From Clostridium thermosuccinogenes (GTDB lineage: Bacteria; Bacillota; Clostridia; Acetivibrionales; DSM-5807), in assembly GCF_002896855.1 (NCBI RefSeq), contig NZ_CP021850.1:1761665-1825664 (forward strand): a stretch of 64,000 nt of DNA, given 5' to 3'. Of this stretch, positions 37,115-46,916 are shown one piece after another (position 1 is the stretch's first letter; every line of letters starts with the position of its first letter). The position numbers and the translations under genes were made by a program. The notes under the pieces were generated by a model. It worked only from the letters and a program-made list of their open reading frames with translations. It searched no databases and was not told the DNA's origin.

Positions 37115-37864
37115 ATGAAGCACTTTCATATAAAGAGCATTTTATTAGGAATAGGAATTGGTATTATCCTTACTTCGATAATGAGCTTGATCTACCTGGC
37201 CGGAGCACAACCGGAAGCCAAATTGAACGATGAAGAGATAATCGAAAAAGCTAAAGCCCTGGGGATGGTGGAGGCAGACAGCATATTTGGAAATAGGAAC
37301 GGAAGCCAAGGTACCACACAGGATGGGACAGAAGACTTGAAGGAGGATACGGCACCTGGCACAGGTGAAAATGCAGATAACATAAATCCTGCGGAGGATA
37401 ACGGCCAACAGAAGGATCAGACCCTAGGGGAAGCAGATGGGCAGAACAGCCAGGCATCAGACAAAAAGGATAAAGAACTTGAGCAAGCTGCAGGAAATGT
37501 AGGGGAAGATGGCGGACAAGCCCCATCGGAAGCAGCAAGTCAGGAAAATCCGGAGGAAGGGCAGGATAAGGCCGAAGAACCGGTGAAAAACGACGATGAA
37601 GAATCAGGTGCCGAAAAGAAGGAAAATAACGGTGCTAAAAAGGCTTCGTTAGGTGATGTCATAGAATTTTTCATTGCCAGGGGAGCTACTTCGGAGGAGA
37701 TTGCAGAAACCTTGAGCAGCTGTGGATTAATCAGCGACAAAAATGAGTTTACTTCAATTATTACTAAAAAGAACCTCACCAGAAAAATCGAAGCAGGCAC
37801 ATATTATATTAGAAAAGGCACTGATGTGGAAACTATTATAAAGATCATTACAAATCAATACTAA
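37115..37864 (+). CDS. MltG/YceG-like membrane protein without catalytic domain
   Basis: The 249-residue product has an N-terminal span (ILLGIGIGIILTSIMSLIYLAG), a long Glu/Asp/Gln-rich linker (about 60-180), and a C-terminal LysM-like subdomain as found in MltG (FFIARGATSEEIAETLSSCGLI, then RKIEAGTYYIRKGTDVETIIKIIT). The lytic transglycosylase active-site region is absent. Start ATG has GGAGG upstream. It is the last gene of the motility cluster. Confidence 0.75.
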   Translation: MKHFHIKSILLGIGIGIILTSIMSLIYLAGAQPEAKLNDEEIIEKAKALGMVEADSIFGNRNGSQGTTQDGTEDLKEDTAPGTGENADNINPAEDNGQQKDQTLGEADGQNSQASDKKDKELEQAAGNVGEDGGQAPSEAASQENPEEGQDKAEEPVKNDDEESGAEKKENNGAKKASLGDVIEFFIARGATSEEIAETLSSCGLISDKNEFTSIITKKNLTRKIEAGTYYIRKGTDVETIIKIITNQY

Positions 37865-37899
37865 ATTAAATTTTATGTAAAAAATCTTATAAAAAAGTG

Positions 37900-37928
37900 T
37901 TGATTTCTTCAACGGTTTATGTTACTAT
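37900..37928 (+). promoter_or_regulatory. Promoter of tRNA-Leu
   Basis: TTGATT at 37900-37905 and TACTAT at 37923-37928 with a 17-bp spacer, ending 22 bases before the tRNA. Both boxes fit sigma-A. Confidence 0.7.
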
Positions 37929-37950
37929 ATTTAAGCGACGGTTAAATGAC

Positions 37951-38037
37951 GCCGAAGTGGTGAAATTGGCAGACGCACTGGACTCAAAATCCAGCGGTAG
38001 CAATACCATGTCGGTTCGAGTCCGACCTTCGGCACCA
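37951..38037 (+). tRNA. tRNA-Leu (anticodon CAA)
   Basis: Class II tRNA of 87 nt with encoded CCA. The acceptor stem pairs GCCGAAG (37951-37957) with CTTCGGC (38027-38033). The anticodon stem CTGGA/TCCAG holds the loop CTCAAAA, anticodon CAA. The T-loop GTTCGAGTCC is intact, and a long variable arm is present. Discriminator is A. Confidence 0.95.
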
Positions 38038-38073
38038 AGACTTTCGGGAATTTCTCGAAAGTCTTTTATTTTT
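38038..38073 (+). terminator. Intrinsic terminator of tRNA-Leu
   Basis: AGACTTTCG (38038-38046) pairs with CGAAAGTCT (38056-38064), followed by TTTATTTTT. Directly follows the CCA end. Confidence 0.9.
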
Positions 38074-38641
38074 GTGTAGACACTTTTTTACCCCATTTAT
38101 ATTATCCTTCGCAGCTTGTAGTATAGTCGTGAATGATATAGATAAAGTATTTCATAAAGTCTAACAAAATAATTTTGCTGGTGAGATTGGGTCAGCAATA
38201 TCTCTTGTGTGTAAGTCTATCAGAAATGATTGTTTAAGTGGTTTTATCCCATCCTTTGATATCTCGTTTTTCCTTTGCTTAATATCAGAGATTTTACTGT
38301 CGTTACATAAAGATTACCCCCCTATGTCAAAAACTCCTTTGATTTCTTTATTCCTTCCGGTATAGTAAGTACAACAAATACAGCAAAGGGTTTTATTTTG
38401 CCTCTTACTAATTTATCACTGCCATAGCCTTTGTTCTGTGAGGCTTTAATTGGATGCAGGTAATGAAAGCTTCGTAGGATGAGGGTACAAGTCGGTTATT
38501 ATAAAATAATATCAATTATAATTCTTGACAAAATAATTCGTAAAAATAGGAAGTTTATGTGAGGTATGTTATAATTATCTATAAGGGTATTTTAAAGGAA
38601 GAGATGGGGCTAATAATACCGGAAGGGCTTGTGATAATCTT
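38065..38641. other. Gap between tRNA-Leu and DUF6483-like gene
   Basis: AT-rich and mostly featureless. It contains the minus-strand remnant at 38322-38489. A TGTTATAAT extended -10 at 38567-38575 is a likely promoter of the next gene. A TTGACA at 38525 is too far away (39 bp) to serve as its -35. Confidence 0.5.
38322..38489 (-). pseudogene. Possible minus-strand protein remnant
   Basis: A start-less open stretch of about 55 codons, with the text QNKGYGSDKLVRGKIKP and VVLTIPEGIKKSKEFLT before a stop. It reads more protein-like than the flanks, but I cannot assign it to a family. It may be a decayed gene tail. Confidence 0.2.
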
Positions 38642-39001
38642 ATGTTTGAACAGGATTACCTGATGAGAATAATAAAGGATTTGGTAAGGGCTTTGGCAAA
38701 AATCCTTCTAAACAAAGATACCGTTGCTTATGAATTATCGGATGAGAGTAACTACACACATACTGATCATTTACATATAAAATTACTCGAATTGATAAAG
38801 CAAGGCAACATAAATGAAGCTGAGAATCTATTATTTGAAGAGCTGGATACTAAAAATAAAAAGTACATTGAGCTGGCTTTGGACTTTTACAACAGATTGA
38901 GCAATCTTGAGGATGATTTTTTAGAAAGAAGCAATTTTTCCAGAGAAGAAATAGAGCAAGGTTTAAAAGCTATTGCCAAAGAAATGGGAGTATTACTATA
39001 A
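38642..39001 (+). CDS. DUF6483-like small protein
   Basis: The 119-residue helical protein resembles the clostridial DUF6483 family (MFEQDYLMRIIKDLVRALAKILLNKD start). The middle (LLELIKQGNINEAENLLFEEL) is helical-repeat-like. The function is unknown. GGAAGGG lies about 15 bases before the ATG, somewhat far. An extended -10 promoter precedes it at 38567-38575. Confidence 0.65.
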   Translation: MFEQDYLMRIIKDLVRALAKILLNKDTVAYELSDESNYTHTDHLHIKLLELIKQGNINEAENLLFEELDTKNKKYIELALDFYNRLSNLEDDFLERSNFSREEIEQGLKAIAKEMGVLL

Positions 39002-39421
39002 CTATACTAAATATCTGAACATGCGTAAACTGATTATATGAACTTAAACAGTGGTGGGGCATTGCAAATCGATACCACCGTCGTTTTGCATTTACAGACC
39101 AAATATGGAAATCTCCAAATAAATCCCCCTATGCAAACCGATAAGCATAGTGCCAATGGTGCAGCAAGGCAAACTCCATATGTTTTGAGGGCAGCTGCAT
39201 GCACCATTAGGGCAGCTTTTGCTCTATTGGCAAAACCATAAGTAAAACATTAAAAGGCACAGAATAAAGCTCCTAACAGGACGCAAGTATTGATTTATAA
39301 ATATACGCAAAAAGCGAAAGGAACGGTGCTAAACATTATTGCTTTTATGTAACCATTATTAATTACGGTTTGAACATGAAGGGAATGTGTACAAGTGAAA
39401 AATCATGAAGGAGTGGCATAA
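39002..39421. other. Gap before ABC exporter, with inverted repeats
   Basis: I see no gene I would support. TGCCAAT (39151-39157) pairs with ATTGGCA (39226-39232), and inside it AATGGTGCA (39155-39163) pairs with TGCACCATT (39200-39208), so a structured stretch of about 80 bp exists. The reading frame at 39038-39241 runs through these repeats and is probably not a gene. Confidence 0.45.
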
Positions 39422-41218
39422 ATGAGACGCATAGTTAAAGTATACAGGAATCTGCTTGGCATAATGTATTCGGAACGCCCATTCATCATCTTTTTGACTA
39501 TTGTGACTGCGATGCTCTCCGGTGCATCAAATCCCATCTTTGTTTGGGTAAACAGACAGGTGCTCAATCTGGGCATGGATGTTGCTGCGGGGAAGATTGC
39601 ATTTTCGGAATATATGCCTTATCTGGTGCTGTTTGTTGCCTGTGCATTGCTGCCACAGTTGTTCAGCATGCTTCTATGGACATACATTGATCCGGCCTGT
39701 GAGCTGATCCTGCGCACTGCTTATAAGGGCAGGATGATGCAAAAGCTCAAAAGAATGCGCTATGAACATCTGGAAAGCCAGGCTTCCATGGAGATCATCG
39801 ACAAGGCATATGATCGCGCCGAAATAGCGGCACAGCACTTGTTTCCGAAGTACATGTACAATGCGATTACTTCCTTCGTTGCAGTGGCTGGTATACTATA
39901 TCAGTTTGGCGTAGTGCGTTGGTGGCTGCCCATCACCCTTATTGCGCCCTTCGTGCTGGAAACATATCTGTCGTATATAAATCATTTCAACATCTACGAA
40001 GAGATGGAAACATATTGGAAAAGAGAACGGGAATATGAAATTCTGGGCGATATGCTGAAATCCAGAGAATATGTGAAGGAAAACCGGTTATTCGGGTCAT
40101 CGGATTTTCTGATCAATACATATAAATCACGCCTGAATGGGCGTAACAGGGAATACGAGAGATATTACTTCATGTATCTGAAAAAGCATTTCACCAGCCA
40201 GAACATCTCCAGGTTTGCACAAATCGGGAATGCACTGCTGCTGCTCTGGATTTACTCCCAGGGTGGAATTGACATCGGTCAGCTTATTGCGCTCACATTG
40301 TCGATTTTTACATCCCTATGGAATAGCTTGCGTGAGTATACATATATCTTTCAGGGGACTGGGTATCACATAAAAGCGTTTGAATATTACGAAAAATATT
40401 TCAACCTCAGTGAGGACAGCTATGGCAAGATGGACGAAATGCCGGAGGATACTTCCATCGAATTTGACAACGTATGCTTTACATACCCCGGCACCGATAA
40501 GCAGATTCTACATAATTTGAGCTTTACCATAAAAAGCGGCGAGAAGGTTTCCATCGTCGGAGAGAATGGTGAGGGTAAAACCACCATGGTTAAACTGCTG
40601 CTTGGATTGTTCCAACCGGACAGCGGACAAATTCGAGTGGGTGGCCGGCCGCTTTCCGACTATTCGCAGTCGGTAAGGGAAAGGCTGTTCGGTCCGGTGT
40701 TTCAGGATTTTGCCAAATACAGCATTTCGTTGAATGAAAATATCGGTGTGGGCGATATGGACAAGATAAATGACAAATTTGCAATTGATGCCGCCATGAA
40801 GAAGGCTAAGGTGGATGTATTTGCCAGCAAACTGGCTGAGGGCGGTGATACGCTCTTGGGGCGTGACTTTGAGGGTGGTGTGGACATCTCCGGTGGGCAG
40901 TGGCAGCGTGTTGCAATTGCCCGGGCCTTCATGGGGGACAAGCCGATTTTGATTCTCGACGAGCCAACCAGCCAGCTGGATCCGATGGCTGAGAGCGAGC
41001 TCTACTCTGAATTTGCCGAAATGTCTGCCGGTAAGACGGCTATCTTCATCACTCACCGTCTTGGATCGACGATGATCACCGAGCGCATCCTGGTGATATC
41101 CGGTGGCAAGGTTGTTCAAAGCGGCTCTCATGCAGAACTTATGGCACAGGGTGGATTGTATGCCGACATGTTCAACTCGCAGAAACAGTGGTATGTGAAA
41201 AACGGAGAGGTGGCATAA
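39422..41218 (+). CDS. ABC exporter, subunit A (permease-ATPase)
   Basis: Half of a heterodimeric type IV ABC exporter. The 598-residue protein has about six membrane spans (residues 1-330) and a C-terminal ATPase with Walker A GENGEGKTT (near 380), signature ISGGQWQRVAIARAF, Walker B ILILDEPTSQLD and an H-loop THRL. The catalytic Glu is present. Two bases separate it from the second subunit. The substrate cannot be told; no precursor peptide gene is evident nearby. Confidence 0.9.
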   Translation: MRRIVKVYRNLLGIMYSERPFIIFLTIVTAMLSGASNPIFVWVNRQVLNLGMDVAAGKIAFSEYMPYLVLFVACALLPQLFSMLLWTYIDPACELILRTAYKGRMMQKLKRMRYEHLESQASMEIIDKAYDRAEIAAQHLFPKYMYNAITSFVAVAGILYQFGVVRWWLPITLIAPFVLETYLSYINHFNIYEEMETYWKREREYEILGDMLKSREYVKENRLFGSSDFLINTYKSRLNGRNREYERYYFMYLKKHFTSQNISRFAQIGNALLLLWIYSQGGIDIGQLIALTLSIFTSLWNSLREYTYIFQGTGYHIKAFEYYEKYFNLSEDSYGKMDEMPEDTSIEFDNVCFTYPGTDKQILHNLSFTIKSGEKVSIVGENGEGKTTMVKLLLGLFQPDSGQIRVGGRPLSDYSQSVRERLFGPVFQDFAKYSISLNENIGVGDMDKINDKFAIDAAMKKAKVDVFASKLAEGGDTLLGRDFEGGVDISGGQWQRVAIARAFMGDKPILILDEPTSQLDPMAESELYSEFAEMSAGKTAIFITHRLGSTMITERILVISGGKVVQSGSHAELMAQGGLYADMFNSQKQWYVKNGEVA

Positions 41219-41219
41219 A

Positions 41220-43046
41220 ATGATTGACAGAACTACAAGACTCGAACAGAATATTGAACATGAGAATAAACCATCCATTAAACATCTTTTTCGACTATGG
41301 GTGTTTGTTTTCTCCTCAACAAAGGTAATCAGCAGCATCTATTTGGGACTGTTCATCGTGCTTTCGTTCCTCAGGCCGACACTGGCTTTCTTGTGGGGAA
41401 AATATATCACAACAGTCAAAGGCTACACGAAAGGGCATAATCTGCTGCCGGCAGTTTTCTTACTGATTGGTTATTTCATTATCAGCTTTGCTGCTGATCT
41501 GATAGAGAGTTATATGGCGGCCAACGGTGACGGGGACTTGGAACAGCTCGACCTGGTACAGGCAAACCGCCAACAGGAGCTGATGCACTCAAAGATGTTC
41601 AAAAAGCTAAGCCGCGTTTCTTCCGAGTACTTCGAAATCGCCAAATTAAACGATGAGACCGAGCAGGTGTTCAATTTTGCCGGTGATGGCTGGGGTGGAG
41701 TAAACCGGCAGGTGATGCTGAACAGCTATATTGTGATTGCCAAAATTGTATCGGTGTTGTCCATAGCGGCATCGCTGTTTGTTTTCAACCCGTGGTTGTG
41801 CCTTATCGTATTGATTGCACCGCTTCCAACACTGTGGACTACAACGATTGGTGAAAAGCTGCGTTTTAAATTCGTAAGGAAAAACACAAAGCTGGTGCGC
41901 AGGATCGATTATTTTCAGAGCTTGATGCTGTCGTCTGCCAGCAAGGAAATGAAGACGCTTGGGCTGTATGACTTTTTCTATAATAAATGGAAAACACATG
42001 CTGACGAATATACTATGAAGGAGAAAAAGCTGATCCGCAATCAGACAGCAATCGAGATGGCAAACAGCTTCTTGGTGAACTCAGCCAACGTAGGAAGCAT
42101 GGTGTTTGCTATAACATTGTTTACCACAGGACAATTGTCTCTGGGTGAATTAGGTGCTGCTATATCGCTGGTAGGTACGCTTATGAATGACTCAAGTCAA
42201 CTGCTTTCAAGCATTGCGTCATTCTTATCCAAAAAGAACAACGCCGCACAGTTCTTTGACTTGATGGACCTGCCGGAGCAAAAGGATGAAGGCAAAGCGA
42301 TGGGAACCTTCGATGTGCTGAGGGCAAAGGGATTGAAATATCGTTATCCTCTGACCGGCCGATATGTGCTGAATGGTATCGACCTTACCATCAAAAAAGG
42401 AGAAAAGGTGGCGTTTGTCGGTGAAAACGGCGAGGGCAAGACCACGTTTGTAAAGCTTATCACCGGACTCATCCAGCCGTCGGATGGTGAATTGACGATC
42501 AATGGAACATCCGCAGGGGAGCTGAATCCTATTGATCGCTACAGGAATCAGAGCACAGTAATGCAGAACCCATCGCGATACTTCACATTTACGGTAAGAG
42601 ACAATGTGTATCTGGGCGACACAATGAGGGCGCGCGACGAGGGTGCAATTGATGCAGCGCTGAAGTTTGCTGGCTTTGAGGGACAAGATGGTGATGAGAT
42701 GTTGGGCAAGGATATCGGTGGTATCGATCTGTCCGGTGGACAGTGGCAGAAACTCGCCATCGCGCGCGCAGCATACCGGAATCGTGACTTCATCATTCTC
42801 GACGAACCGACCAGCAACTTAGACCCATTAGCCGAAGCAGAGGTGTTTCAAAAGTACATTGAATTGGCTGAGGACAAGACAGTCATCTTTGTCACCCATC
42901 GTATTTCCGTGGCAGCTCTGGCTGACCGCATTGTGGTGTTCAAGGGAGGAAAAGTCCTGCAGGATGGCACGCACGAAGAGCTGATTGCGCAGGACGGTGA
43001 ATATTCGCGCTTATATAAAGAGCAAGCAAAGTGGTATAACCGCTAA
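41220..43046 (+). CDS. ABC exporter, subunit B (permease-ATPase)
   Basis: Second half of the exporter. The 608-residue protein has an N-terminal membrane domain and a nucleotide-binding domain with Walker A GENGEGKTT near residue 401, signature LSGGQWQKLAIARA, Walker B FIILDEPTSNLD and THRI. Both subunits keep the catalytic Glu, so neither site looks degenerate, unlike many heterodimeric exporters. The paralogous pair probably arose by duplication. Confidence 0.9.
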   Translation: MIDRTTRLEQNIEHENKPSIKHLFRLWVFVFSSTKVISSIYLGLFIVLSFLRPTLAFLWGKYITTVKGYTKGHNLLPAVFLLIGYFIISFAADLIESYMAANGDGDLEQLDLVQANRQQELMHSKMFKKLSRVSSEYFEIAKLNDETEQVFNFAGDGWGGVNRQVMLNSYIVIAKIVSVLSIAASLFVFNPWLCLIVLIAPLPTLWTTTIGEKLRFKFVRKNTKLVRRIDYFQSLMLSSASKEMKTLGLYDFFYNKWKTHADEYTMKEKKLIRNQTAIEMANSFLVNSANVGSMVFAITLFTTGQLSLGELGAAISLVGTLMNDSSQLLSSIASFLSKKNNAAQFFDLMDLPEQKDEGKAMGTFDVLRAKGLKYRYPLTGRYVLNGIDLTIKKGEKVAFVGENGEGKTTFVKLITGLIQPSDGELTINGTSAGELNPIDRYRNQSTVMQNPSRYFTFTVRDNVYLGDTMRARDEGAIDAALKFAGFEGQDGDEMLGKDIGGIDLSGGQWQKLAIARAAYRNRDFIILDEPTSNLDPLAEAEVFQKYIELAEDKTVIFVTHRISVAALADRIVVFKGGKVLQDGTHEELIAQDGEYSRLYKEQAKWYNR

Positions 43047-43319
43047 GGACTTATACATGATAAAGAATTTCAGGATTATATAAAATCAGTTTGAATTCAA
43101 CTAATCGGGATGGATGATTGCTGTTCCGAAAGGATTTAAAGCACATAACAATCAATACATCCATTATTAGCTGAATTCATTCCTGAACTATATAGAGAAG
43201 TAATTTATGTATAATACATGTAAAATGCTTGTAGTTATATTCTTACATATTATATAATCGAATAAGCAATCAATCGTAATACATTATGAAGAATACTAAA
43301 ATTAAAGGGGGAAATTATT

Positions 43320-43544
43320 TTGGACAAGAAAAAAGCATTATACATTGTTCCAATGGTTGTAGGACTTTTACTGATAATATTTGCACCTATGCTTGGAAAT
43401 AATGTTGAATTACACTCAATATATGAAGATGCTACACGCTCATATTTCACCTATATTGCATATACAATAGCATTTTCAATTTTTGGATTGGCTATTTTCC
43501 TTTCAGGAGTTATAGGATACTATATGGGCAGCAGGAATCAATAA
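43320..43544 (+). CDS. Small two-span membrane protein
   Basis: Not recognised. The 74-residue product has two hydrophobic spans (ALYIVPMVVGLLLIIFAPML and YIAYTIAFSIFGLAIFLSGVIGYYMG). TTG start at 43320 has AAAGGGGG about ten bases upstream. Located downstream of the ABC exporter pair, it could be an immunity- or accessory-type membrane protein, which is only inference. Confidence 0.55.
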   Translation: MDKKKALYIVPMVVGLLLIIFAPMLGNNVELHSIYEDATRSYFTYIAYTIAFSIFGLAIFLSGVIGYYMGSRNQ

Positions 43545-43989
43545 TTTAAGTACATAAGATAGGGTATATTTTTTCATTATGATCATGCTGCATAATATTT
43601 TTTAATTGAAATAGGAGATAAATCCAGTGGATATAGATGAAAGAGTGGAGCTTCAAGCTATAACATAAAAATAGATGATATTTTTTCAAAGGAAAGAGAT
43701 TTGATTGCCAAACACCTTTCGGATATTCATGTTGGACAGTATTATTGAAGCATAGATACTACGGAACATTCTTTAAATCCACATTAAGGGAACTTGATAA
43801 GTTCCCTTTAAAAATCCCATCTTGCCAACACATATCCAAACATAGCCAAACTCAGTACATGGAGCATTTTTTATAGATTCTTCGTATGTCAAAAACTCAA
43901 AGGCCAGCGCAGTAAAAGCAATAACCTTTACCTGATATTGAGCATAGAATAGAATATGTTGCATGTTAGTGGAAGGGAGAGTAAGCTAT
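43545..43989. other. Gap with small frame fragments and a hairpin
   Basis: It holds short frame fragments (for example IKIDDIFSKERDLIAKHLSDIHVG near 43666-43749) that may be a decayed gene. A strong hairpin lies at 43786-43808. I see no complete gene. Confidence 0.4.
43786..43808. terminator. Perfect 10-bp hairpin, possible terminator
   Basis: AAGGGAACTT pairs perfectly with AAGTTCCCTT around a GAT loop. The T-runs on both sides are short, so it may end transcription weakly in either direction. Confidence 0.45.
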
Positions 43990-45390
43990 ATGCAAATATT
44001 CTATACGGTACGTACCGGCGATACTTTAAGCAATATAGCGGCACGTTGGTTTATACCCCTGCAGTCCTTAATTGCAGCCAATAATCTTTCACCACCGTAT
44101 TTAATTTATCCCGGACAGCAGTTGTCCATGCCTCCCGGAGTATCTACATATGTTGTAAGGCCAGGTGATTCCATATACTCAATATCGATAAAATATGGAA
44201 TACCTATGGATAAGATTATTCAGGACAATGGTATTGAGCCGCCTTATGTCATCATGCCCGGTACGGTATTGACGGTTTCGGAAGGCGTGCCTTTTTATGT
44301 GGTCAGACCCGGAGACACTCTGTATAATATAGCATCAAGATATAATGTGACTGTAAACGGGCAGCCGAGACCGGATATGATCATAGCCGAAAACCCAGGA
44401 CTCACACCGAATATAACACCTGGTATGAGGCTTTTAATACCGTATCCACCGGCTGGAGGAACCGGGCGCATAGCAGCCATTATAGATGACGGTATTAATA
44501 GCTTCATTCAGATTTTTGATCCGGTCACTGAAAGCAGATATGAAATTCTTGTTGACAGGGGAGACAGAAATTCAAGGATTTTTTGGTCTCCGCGCCAGGA
44601 TAGGATAGCATATATAGATAGCAGAGGAATTATATCGGTTATTGATGTCTCAACAAGACGCATTGCACGAATTGATCAGATATCTTTCCCCGCATTTGTC
44701 GACTGGTCCACGGATGGTAGATTGTTGGTTTATTCTACCGGGAGAGTAATAAGGATTTATAATGTCGTGAATCATACATTTTATGCAATTCGGCGTGCCG
44801 GTGCTTCCTATGTCCAATGGTTTCCCAACGGCAGGGAACTGCTGTTTGAGGCAAAGGATTCTTCCGGCTTAAGCCAGCTTTACAGGATTGATGCTGATGG
44901 CGGAAATGAAAGGCGTATTACCAATAACGCCAATGGACCATTGAATGATGTGAGATTATCTCCGAATGGAGCTTTTGTTCTATATACCACCCCTGGGGCA
45001 AGCATATCGGAGATATATATCATGGATCTGGCTACAGGAGAATTGAGCAAGATACCGGGAGGACCGGAAGCGAAAAACTACTATCCGACTTGGTCTCCTG
45101 ACTCTGCAAAAATAGCATACAGCTCAACTCAGTTTATCAACAGCAGATATTACTCCCTTATCCGGGTATCGGATGTGAAAGGGGAAAGGGATGCCACTGT
45201 GGCTATAGCAAGCTGCTATGCGACTCCTGTCACATGGTCGCCTGACAGCAGGAAAATAGCTTATATGTCGGGCTGCAGAGAAGATGTTCCTCCTGTGGAA
45301 GTGTGGAGTATAGATTTGGAAAGGCCAGTTCCTATAAGCATTTTGGATGGATTCTTATTTTATGATATTGATTGGGCTCCCACAAGATGA
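43990..45390 (+). CDS. LysM-repeat protein with beta-propeller (TolB/WD40-like)
   Basis: Peptidoglycan-binding type protein of 466 residues. Three LysM modules fill about residues 1-155 (YTVRTGDTLSNIAARW, YVVRPGDSIYSISIKYG, YVVRPGDTLYNIASRYN). A C-terminal propeller-like region has repeated SPDSAKIAYSS- and SPNGAFVLYTT-type strands. No signal peptide is seen, so it may be cytosolic, spore-related or exported otherwise. ATG 43990 follows an AGGGAGAG site; a frame start at 43963 precedes that site. Confidence 0.85.
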   Translation: MQIFYTVRTGDTLSNIAARWFIPLQSLIAANNLSPPYLIYPGQQLSMPPGVSTYVVRPGDSIYSISIKYGIPMDKIIQDNGIEPPYVIMPGTVLTVSEGVPFYVVRPGDTLYNIASRYNVTVNGQPRPDMIIAENPGLTPNITPGMRLLIPYPPAGGTGRIAAIIDDGINSFIQIFDPVTESRYEILVDRGDRNSRIFWSPRQDRIAYIDSRGIISVIDVSTRRIARIDQISFPAFVDWSTDGRLLVYSTGRVIRIYNVVNHTFYAIRRAGASYVQWFPNGRELLFEAKDSSGLSQLYRIDADGGNERRITNNANGPLNDVRLSPNGAFVLYTTPGASISEIYIMDLATGELSKIPGGPEAKNYYPTWSPDSAKIAYSSTQFINSRYYSLIRVSDVKGERDATVAIASCYATPVTWSPDSRKIAYMSGCREDVPPVEVWSIDLERPVPISILDGFLFYDIDWAPTR

Positions 45391-45453
45391 GTAGGAGATT
45401 GACATAAAACCTGTATTGAAGTGAAAATAGATACTGATATTGTATTATAAGAG

Positions 45454-46916
45454 GGGGGTGCGGACATAAAGTTGGACAATTGAGACTCGGGAAGGAGTAG
45501 CAATACGTGTATTCAAAATATCAGCGAAAAAAGGCATTGCAACTTTATGACCAATGTAAATCTGTAAGTAAGGTTATTCAATAACTGGGATATCCAACTC
45601 GAAAAAGACTGTATGATTGGATTGCCGAGCGTAATTCCCTGCCAAGCAGAAAAGCTCCCAGACAAAAATATAACAATACTCCTGAACATCCTAGACATCC
45701 ACCACTTGAACTTAAGCTTGAAGCAATTAAGCGTTGCTTTGAAATGGGAGAGAATGTACAATTAGTATCAGAAGAAATTGGATATAGCAGAGCCAGTATC
45801 TATACGTGGCGAAAAAAGTATATCCTGAAAGGAGCTGCTGGACTTATGAATACCAGTGACAACCCCCGTGGTAAATTGCCCCCAGGAGATACAGTCTCTT
45901 TCAAAGAGGTTGAACAGTTGAAAGCTCAGATACTGGATATGCAGTTAGAAATAGATATCCTAAAGGAGACACTAGATGTCTTAAAAAAAGACCCAGGCGC
46001 CGATATAACAGTTCTCAAGAATCGGGAGAAGGCAGTGATTATCGGTGTCCTGAAAGATAAGTATTCACTGCCATTGCTTCTACATAAACTTAATCTGCCA
46101 AAAAGCAGTTATTATTATCAATGTAATCGGATGAAGTGTTCCGATAAATATGCAACATTACGTACTCGTATTATAGAATTATTCAATAAAACCACGGAGA
46201 GATATGGATATCGAAGAATTTATGCATTATTAGTCAAAGAAGGCATTCGTGTATCGGAAAAGGTAGTAAGAAAAACCATGCCTGAAGATAAGTTGATAGT
46301 GCGAGACAAACGCAGAAATAAATACAATTCATATAAAGGTGATATTTCACCTGAGGTTCCCAATATCGTTAAACGTGATTTTCATGCTGATGCACCAAAT
46401 AAAAAGTGGCTTACTGATATAACAGAGTTCGCTATTCCAGCCGGAAAGGTATATCTGTCACCTATAGTAGATTGTTTTGACGGAATGCTTCCTGCATGGA
46501 GAATAAGCACAACACCGGATGCCCAACTAGTCAACAGTATGTTAGATGATGCAATAAGTACCCTTAATAATAATGAACATCCAATCATCCATACAGATCA
46601 AGGTTGCCATTATCGATGGCCGGGCTGGATATCTAGAATGGATAATGCAGGCCTATGCAGATCCATGTCAAAGAAAGGATGTTCACCAGATAATTCAGCT
46701 TGTGAAGGATTTTTTGGAAGATTGAAAAATGAAATATTTTACAATCGTAATTGGGCAGGTGTAACTATAGAACAATTTATAGGAATCCTTAATGACTATC
46801 TTATATGGTATAATGAAACTAGAATTAAAATATCACTTGGAAATATGAGTTCATTGGAGTACCGACGAAGTCTTGGATTAGCCTCTTAAGCTGTCCAAGA
46901 AAACGTCCGCACCCCC
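45454..46916 (+). mobile_element. IS3-family insertion sequence (first copy)
   Basis: Element of 1463 bp bounded by imperfect inverted repeats. The left begins GGGGGTGCGGACATAAAG, the right end reversed begins GGGGGTGCGGACGTTTTC, and both share a later TTGGACA. It carries one transposase frame with an in-frame stop. I see no clear target duplication. Confidence 0.85.
45507..46889 (+). pseudogene. IS3-family transposase interrupted by an in-frame TAA
   Basis: Read in one frame from GTG 45507 (ribosome site GGAAGGAG), the protein starts VYSKYQRKKALQLYD, meets TAA at 45582-45584, and continues GYPTRKRLYDW into the frame after. A helix-turn-helix region precedes the rve domain: DDE residues are in LTDITEF, HTDQG and ACEGFFG. 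If the stop is real, translation can restart only at ATG 45744, losing the N-terminal DNA-binding part. A sequencing error or recoding is also possible. Catalytic residues look intact. Confidence 0.8.

Noticed and set aside
38525-38575. Standard sigma-A promoter TTGACA...TATAAT
   Set aside because: The spacer would be 39 bp; only the extended -10 is kept as possible.
39038-39241. 67-codon frame before the ABC exporter
   Set aside because: It covers nested inverted repeats and lacks a ribosome site; it is likely non-coding.
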